Shown one piece after another: positions 58,532 through 64,000 of a stretch of DNA of 64,000 nt. A model generated the notes under the pieces. It worked only from the letters and a program-made list of their open reading frames with translations, was not told the DNA's origin and did no database searches. The stretch lies in NCBI GenBank assembly GCA_012861695.1, contig JAAOOA010000130.1:1527351-1591350 (forward strand), written 5' to 3'. Position 1 is the first letter of the stretch, and each line of letters opens with the position of its first letter. The stretch is from Trematomus loennbergii. Lineage: Eukaryota > Chordata > Actinopteri > Perciformes > Nototheniidae. A program made the translations under genes and the position numbers.

Positions 58532-58883
58532 ATATTTTTTTCAAATCCTCTAGACATTGTATTCTTAACGGAAACCCTGATACAAACAGAGAGCCAGTTA
58601 AATGATAGATTATACAAAAATAAAGATCAAACCAGAGCAGCTATAGTCAGAGAAGTTGTTTCCTCACTTAGTAATGTCTGTCGGCAGCAGCTGCTTTTAG
58701 AAAATCCAGCATCTTAACGAGCAAATCAACAAAAAAAAAACCTTCAGACTCGGGCTGAACGATTTGGAATAAATAACCAACTATGATTATTTTGACTGAT
58801 ATTGCAATTGTGATTTGATTTATGATATTGGAGGGAACCTCATTGTAATATATATTAAGTTGAATGACTACTTTGATTTTTCT
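58532..58883 (+). other. Possible LINE endonuclease scrap
   Basis: 58545-58590 can be read NPLDIVFLTETLIQT, resembling the 'LDIxxLTETW' endonuclease motif of LINEs. Too short for a firm call. 58741-58870 resembles a decayed hAT MITE end (gggctgaacgattt). Confidence 0.35.
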
Positions 58884-59207
58884 AAAGGGGCTTTATTCTG
58901 CTATTCCTCCACTGGGACATGTCTCCATGCTTTGATGTTCAAAAGCTCTTTATTTTTCTCAATGCTGCAGCACCTCTTTTCACCCTCTGTCTGAAACCAG
59001 AGCTGCTCTGATTGGTTAGCGGGCCCGGCTCTTTTGTGATTGGTCAACCAGCTTAGAGATTAGCCTATCACGTACAATGTGTTTGAGCTCAAGCCAATAG
59101 GAGGGTGAATGTTCTATAGTGATGTTCCTGAAGTCATGCACACACACCTATAGAAAACACTACAGGCAAGAGGAAACCCCCAAAAGCAGAATAAAGGGCC
59201 CCTTTAA
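58884..59207. mobile_element. MITE, TIR AAAGGGGC..TTATTCTGCT
   Basis: Inverted ends 'aaaggggctttattctgct' and 'agcagaataaagggcccctt' with a spacer of about 280 bp. The family resembles pieces at 5336 and 33560. Confidence 0.75.
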
Positions 59208-60563
59208 GAGGATCTGTACCAAACAGCTCCACATTTTCCTTTTGCAGCTGCTTCCGATTTAATTGTAATAATTATTTATATCTCACACCGAACTGTGACT
59301 TTGTATTTTATACCTGTCTTATTCTATCTTAGCTCGGTACAAAATGTTTTCAATGTCATGTCACTACATTGTAATGCTTTCTGTGTTTGGACACCACTTT
59401 GAATTTCTTGTCAATCACAATTTCATCACACACTGTAATCTATGTTTGTTGATCTGTAGAGCCCACAGGTGTGTTTGATATTGTGCTGTATAAATAAACT
59501 TGCGTTGCTTTACTTCATTCATATATTTATACATATTTACCCTTATAATATTGTGCTAAATGCAATGTGATTACTGCACTGATCCAAGTTGCGATTCCCC
59601 CATAAAATGATGATGGATTGAGCGGATGATCCCCGGGTCTGAATCTGCTGCCTTTGAACACTTCCTCACATCCAGCAGCAGGGGGGGGTTAACACCTGAA
59701 GCCCCGCCCCCCCCCCTGACGGAGACCTCTCTCTGGGCTCTGAGTCTCGAGGCAGACCCCCTGCTGTTCTCCCCCTGATAAGATAAGATAAGATAAGAAG
59801 AACGTTATTGATCCCAATGTGGGAAATGTTTGCGTTGCAGCATACAGTACCACGACATGGCATTTGTACAATAACAATTAAAGACTCAAAATAAACATTC
59901 CAACATTTAAACATCTCAATAGAAAGAAAATAGCTTTAAAACAAGTAGGACATGTTCTGGTCTCCTCTATTGTTTTGTTTCCACGTCTCCTACCTTAATG
60001 TCTTCTCACTTCGTGTCCTTCCTCCCCTCACTAGCCCATGTTCTATTCTCTTCCTTGTCTCCTCTCCTTGCTTCCTCCTATCTGCTTTCTTATTTCCTTT
60101 CCGATTTTCATCCCCATTAGTCCCATAGTCTTCTTCGTTTCCTCTTCTCTTATTTTGTTTCCTTTCCTTACTTCCTCTTATCTACTGTTTTGCCAGTCTC
60201 CTCCCTCCCTTGTCTCCTCCCTCCTCTCCTCCATCCAGGTTCAGATCCAGGGCTAGTCTCCTCTCTTGTTTCCTAATCTGTCCTTTTTGTTTCCTTCTCC
60301 TCCAGGAAGTATATTGGACTGTATTATTGTAACATGCAGGATGACCTTATATGTAACCCATCTTTTATTCTATTTTTGTTATACCTTTGTTATTTACATT
60401 CTCAGTGTTATTATTGATTTGGTTTCTATACATTTAGTTTTTCATATTCTCATGTTGACTTTTAGGATATGAGACTTAAACATGTTGTGAGCCCTTGTTA
60501 AAGAAACTGTTCAAGTGGAGTACTATTGTATGTAAAGGGGAATGTGAGAAAATAACTAACAAC
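59208..60563. other. Intergenic: LINE-tail scrap and CT-rich tract
   Basis: 59776-59850 is a minus-strand LINE tail ((TTATC)n with 'ttgatcccaatgtgggaaat'). 59965-60310 is a 340-bp pyrimidine-rich tract (CTCCT/TTCCT). No gene recognised. Confidence 0.6.
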
Positions 60564-62208
60564 CAGAGGTGGGAAGTAGTGGAGTACAAATACTTCGTTA
60601 CTGTACTTAAGTACATGTTTCTGGTATCAGTACTTTACTCCAATACTTTTTTCTGACCACTTTTTACTATTGAACAAATACCTGTACTTTCTACTTCTTA
60701 CATGTTGAACTCAAATACCTGTACTTTCTACTTCTTACATGTTGAACACAAATACCTGTACTTTCTACTTCTTACATGTTGAACACAAATACCTGTACTT
60801 TCTACTTCTTACATGTTGAACACAAATACCTGTACTTTCTACTTCTTACATGTTGAACACAAATACCTGTACTTTCTACTTCTTACATGTTGAACACAAA
60901 TACCTGTACTTTCTACTTCTTACATGTTGAACACAAATACCTGTACTTTCTACTTCTTACATGTTGAACACAAATACCTGTACTTTCTACTTCTTACATG
61001 TTGAACACAAATACCTGTACTTTCTACTTCTTACATGTTGAACCAAATACCTGTACTTTCTACTTCTTACATGTTGAACCAAATACCTGTACTTTCTACT
61101 TCTTACATGTTGAACACAAATACCTGTACTTTCTACTTCTTACATGTTGAACCAAATACCTGTACTTTCTACTTCTTACATGTTGAACCAAATACCTGTA
61201 CTTTCTACTTCTTACATGTTGAACACAAATACCTGTACTTTCTACTTCTTACATGTTGAACCAAATACCTGTACTTTCTACTTCTTACATGTTGAACCAA
61301 ATACCTGTACTTTCTACTTCTTACATGTTGAACACAAATACCTGTACTTTCTACTTCTTACATGTTGAACAAAATACCTGTACTTTCTACTTCTTACATG
61401 TTGAACACAAATACCTGTACTTTCTACTTCTTACATGTTGAACCAAATACCTGTACTTTCTACTTCTTACATGTTGAACCCAAATACCTGTACTTTCTAC
61501 TTCTTACATGTTGAACACAAATACCTGTACTTTCTACTTTTACATGTTGAACCAAATACCTGTACTTTCTACTTCTTACATGTTGAACCAAATACCTGTA
61601 CTTTCTACTTCTTACATGTTGAACCAAATACCTGTACTTTCTACTTCTTACATGTTGAACCCAAATACCTGTACTTTCTACTTCTTACATGTTGAACAAA
61701 ATACCTGTACTTTCTACTTCTTACATGTTGAACCAAATACCTGTACTTTCTACTTCTTACATGTTGAACCAAATACCTGTACTTTCTACTTCTCACATTT
61801 CCAAACAGGCTGGTTCCTTTAGTTTGAATGTGTGTTTGGTGGCGTGATCATTATTATTTAGAGTCATTGCGTGCCTATTGATTTGAACACGATCCGTGTA
61901 TCCATCATTTCCTGGTCTTCTCTAAAGAAGAGGGACCAATGAAAACGTTGTCATGTTGCCGTTGTTCAGCATGGAAACATTCATTAGCTAACAATGACAT
62001 TATTGTTCTATTAATATAAAGGGAGGTCAGGTACTCTTTAAAACAGCTGCTAGTTATGGGTACTTTTTACTGAAGTACATTTCAAAGCCCTCTTTACTTT
62101 GACTTGAGTAAAGAAGTTTAGTCAGTACTTCTACTTTCACCAGAGTATTTTTAAACACGAGTATCTGTACTTCTACTTGAGTAAAGGAATTTACTTTTGC
62201 CATCTCTG
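60564..62208. mobile_element. hAT-like element containing a minisatellite, next to zdhhc7 stop
   Basis: Ends CAGAGGTGGGAAGTA and TTTTGCCATCTCTG are inverted repeats. The subterminal text 'gtacttaagtac' / 'tacttctacttgagtaaag' is typical of a widespread fish hAT family. No clear 8-bp duplication. It ends about 20 bp from the zdhhc7 stop codon, so it probably lies in the 3' UTR. Confidence 0.78.
60665..61797. repeat. 36/37-bp minisatellite, about 30 copies, with 109-bp higher-order unit
   Basis: Unit core ATACCTGTACTTTCTACTTC followed by TTACATGTTGAAC. The first ten or so copies are 37-bp units (…GAACACAAAT). From about 61040, 36-, 36- and 37-bp variants (GAACCAAAT, GAACCAAAT, GAACACAAAT) cycle with a 109-bp period, then the order becomes irregular. 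Open frames here are artefacts of the repeat. Confidence 0.97.
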
Positions 62209-62227
62209 GTAATTGACGGATAGCTCG

Positions 62228-62410
62228 TCAGACGGAGAACTCGGCCCCCCCCCTCCAGGAGCGGCGGGGCAGCAGGGTTGGTAGTTTGAGTCCGGCGAAG
62301 GGGTTGATCCACCGCAGAGAGGGCGGCCCCCCCCCAAAGACAGAGCGAAGCCCCGCCCAGCGAGTCTGACGCTCCCAGGTGGGCTTCTCGTTCTTCAGAC
62401 GCTCGATCTC
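62228..62410 (-). CDS. zdhhc7: zdhhc7 last exon (cytosolic C-terminus)
   Basis: Acceptor TGCAG|GAGATC at 62410, directly after a (CA)n intron tract; stop TGA 62228-62230. Encodes [15 protein letters not shown], then [27 protein letters not shown] and the end GGAEFSV. The EIERLKxEKPTWER, SVFGG-PPSLxWxNPF and terminal EFSV words identify ZDHHC7 rather than ZDHHC3. ZDHHC7 is a Golgi S-palmitoyltransferase (family knowledge). One extra Gly against the usual FGGPP sits in a C-run (62330-62337) and may be real or a sequencing slip. Confidence 0.92.
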   Translation of the reverse strand, partial: EIERLKNEKPTWERQTRWAGLRSVFGGGPPSLRWINPFAGLKLPTLLPRRSWRGGAEFSV

Positions 62411-62412
62411 CT

Positions 62413-62614
<202 letters not shown>

Positions 62615-62686
62615 AGTCAATGGATATCTTTTTCAATTTAAACAGTAAAAATAGCTTTTTTTGGGGACATGTCATTCCGTGCTCAC

Positions 62687-62817
62687 CGTCTCGTCGTTGC
62701 AGATGGAGTGCAGCTGAGTGCTGAACATCACAGCGGTGAAGGTGAAGAAGAGGAGCGACTCCATGCAGAGGAAGATCATCAGAAGCATGGTCACCGGAGG
62801 AGAGAAATCACTGCACT
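62687..62817 (-). CDS. zdhhc7: zdhhc7 penultimate exon (fourth membrane segment)
   Basis: 131 nt with acceptor GTGCCAG|AGTGC and donor GACG|GTGAGC. With the preceding G it reads [20 protein letters not shown], then [24 protein letters not shown]. The hydrophobic run is the fourth transmembrane segment. HSICNDET lies at the position of the family's TTxE motif, near the membrane and active site. The exon ends on a whole codon and joins EIERLK in the next exon. Confidence 0.93.
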
Positions 62818-63314
62818 CTGGCACGGAAACACACGGTGACATCAGACGACCATTGTTCAAATAACTAATATACAGAACAGAGAATAAAGAGGAACAGAGT
62901 CTGTGCGCTCACTTTTCACATCGACACAGACTCAAGGTTTTAAACCTGAACTGAGACTATTGCACTCCTAGTACAAAATGAACAACTACATTTTACAAAA
63001 TGAGTGTGTACGTCTTCGTCTCGGACATCTCTCTGGGCCATTTTCATTTGCTTCTCAGGCTCTTCACACATATTTCTTTACATATTTATTAGAAAATCAC
63101 CAACGAACACTTTTGAGCATTTGCAGATTATATATAACATTTCCTGATTCTGGTCAAATATAGTTCAAAATGAGTTCTCCCAGATAATTACAAGATGTGA
63201 TTTATCTAAATATCCCTTCTTATTTCAAGAAATCTAACCAAGCAAATGTTCACTTGTTCTATTGGCAGATTGTTGTACTTCAAGTGAAAGCAGCTTGTTT
63301 TCATTATTGTTTAA
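62818..63314. other. zdhhc7 intron, left part
   Basis: AT-rich; no element recognised before the MITE at 63315. Confidence 0.7.
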
Positions 63315-63576
63315 AGGTGGGGTAGGTAAGTTTGAGAAACCGGCTCGAGATACACTTTTTGTATATTCCATGGCCCGGCTAAAATAACTGGATGGCCTAC
63401 CTGCCTGTCAGCCTTCCATCTGTGCACAGACTTATCTCGTGCCCTCATTGGTCATGTGTGCGTTCGTGTGTGTTGGAGGAGGGGCTCTGTAAGGAAGTGG
63501 CAGATTTGTTTCTGGCTGTGTATTTTCACATTCTAGCGCACTCGAGCTGGTTTCTCCAAAATGACCTACCCCACCT
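63315..63576. mobile_element. TTAA MITE (AGGTGGGGTA family) in zdhhc7 intron, inverted core
   Basis: TTAA at 63311-63314 and 63577-63580; ends AGGTGGGGTAGGTAA and ACCTACCCCACCT. The interior is in reverse orientation relative to the copies at 55255 and 56812 and lacks about 110 bp. Confidence 0.92.
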
Positions 63577-63770
63577 TTAACTTGTTTTTGGAGCAGCATT
63601 TGTTTCAGTGTGTGACGTTTGTATTTAGTTTTTGTCTTTGCTTGCTTTGTACAGCCCTTTGAGGCCTTTCTTGTGATTTGGGGCTCTAATACATGTTGAT
63701 TTGATTTGTCTTATAAGTGAGAGATAAAGTCAAACTGTAGTCAGAGTGAGCAGCAGGGTTCAGGACTCAC

Positions 63771-63852
63771 CGCTCCACTGCACTTTGACGCAGGTGATGA
63801 ACTGATAGCCGCAGAGAGCCAGAGCGTGACTGGAGATCACAGCGATGTACAT
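63771..63852 (-). CDS. zdhhc7: zdhhc7 internal exon (third membrane segment)
   Basis: 82 nt with acceptor CTCCAG|ATG and donor AGCG|GTGAGT. Encodes [27 protein letters not shown] plus one base of the next Glu codon, giving QWSECSDF across the junction. It is the third transmembrane segment that follows the DHHC cysteine-rich domain. That catalytic exon lies beyond the right edge. Confidence 0.92.
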
Positions 63853-64000
63853 CTGGAGGAAAGGTTCACACGGTGTTAACATCGCACAGTCTGAGGGGTC
63901 AGTTTCAATCAGTTACAGGGTTTGACATGAAAGACATTGGGTGCTATGCAGAAGAAGTGAGAGGCGAAATCACAAAAGATGGATTTTGGCCCGTGGACGC
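63853..64000. other. zdhhc7 intron at right edge
   Basis: No exon recognised; gene continues off the window. Confidence 0.6.

Noticed and set aside
60038..60472. Leu/Ser/Pro-rich frames
   Set aside because: Low-complexity CT tract.
60665..61797. CRISPR-like array of 36-37-bp repeats
   Set aside because: No spacers, eukaryotic context, units directly adjacent: a minisatellite.
61035..61822. Open frames encoding repeated LHVEPNTCTFYF text
   Set aside because: Read-through of the minisatellite; no conserved start or domain.

Overview
The window is repeat-dense vertebrate nuclear DNA, most likely from a percomorph-type teleost fish. The evidence is split genes with GT/AG introns, long CA microsatellites, L2-like LINE tails, many hAT and TTAA-target DNA elements, and a fish-style C2H2 zinc-finger gene family. 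The species cannot be named from the sequence. Host coding sequence is a small fraction: parts of two recognisable conserved genes, tmed6 (p24/emp24 cargo-receptor family) and zdhhc7 (DHHC palmitoyltransferase), plus two tandem paralogues of an unnamed C2H2 zinc-finger gene. All are on the minus strand.

Layout. About 0.35-1.3 kb is a fragment of a 147-bp-period repeat. At 2.29-3.72 kb are two adjacent tmed6 exons, the upstream one overlapping a 340-bp tandem duplication. A TTAA-flanked, piggyBac-like non-autonomous element lies at 4.13-5.27 kb. Then comes a direct segmental duplication: copy A (about 5.48-31.73 kb) and copy B (about 38.74-58.40 kb). Each copy carries a zinc-finger gene (exon 1 at 17.5 / 53.6 kb, finger exon at 6.3-7.7 / 39.8-41.5 kb), the same ancestral hAT element, and both end at a CA microsatellite. 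The copies differ by many large insertions. A has a hAT, an L2-like LINE and a 10.8-kb higher-order array. B has a ZBED-type hAT with a piggyBac-like element nested in it, a small MITE, a four-element nest at 44.6-47.3 kb, a 1.4-kb palindrome containing THAP-domain fragments, and a 2.9-kb element with long terminal inverted repeats. Between A and B lie the last tmed6 exon (33.9 kb) and a second LINE (34.6-38.7 kb) split by a 1.4-kb hAT. The right end holds a 109-bp higher-order minisatellite inside an element that abuts the zdhhc7 stop codon, then three zdhhc7 exons.

Most notable. (1) A repeat family present about 40 times carries an RFX X-box-like palindrome (GTTGCCATGGCAAC and variants) at about 147-bp spacing, amplified in A as two ~5-kb higher-order units. 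(2) The A/B pair works as a natural filled/empty-site experiment for several transposons. It also shows a chimeric MITE that fits a deletion by recombination between two MITE copies, with the switch bracketed to about 4 bp. (3) tmed6 exons occur in an order incompatible with one intact gene, so there is a partial duplicate or an assembly-order error. (4) Both zinc-finger copies carry frameshifts, many of them single-base losses in homopolymers, so sequence quality must be settled before calling pseudogenes. I found no wholly new gene system. The RFX-palindrome array is the best candidate for something undescribed.
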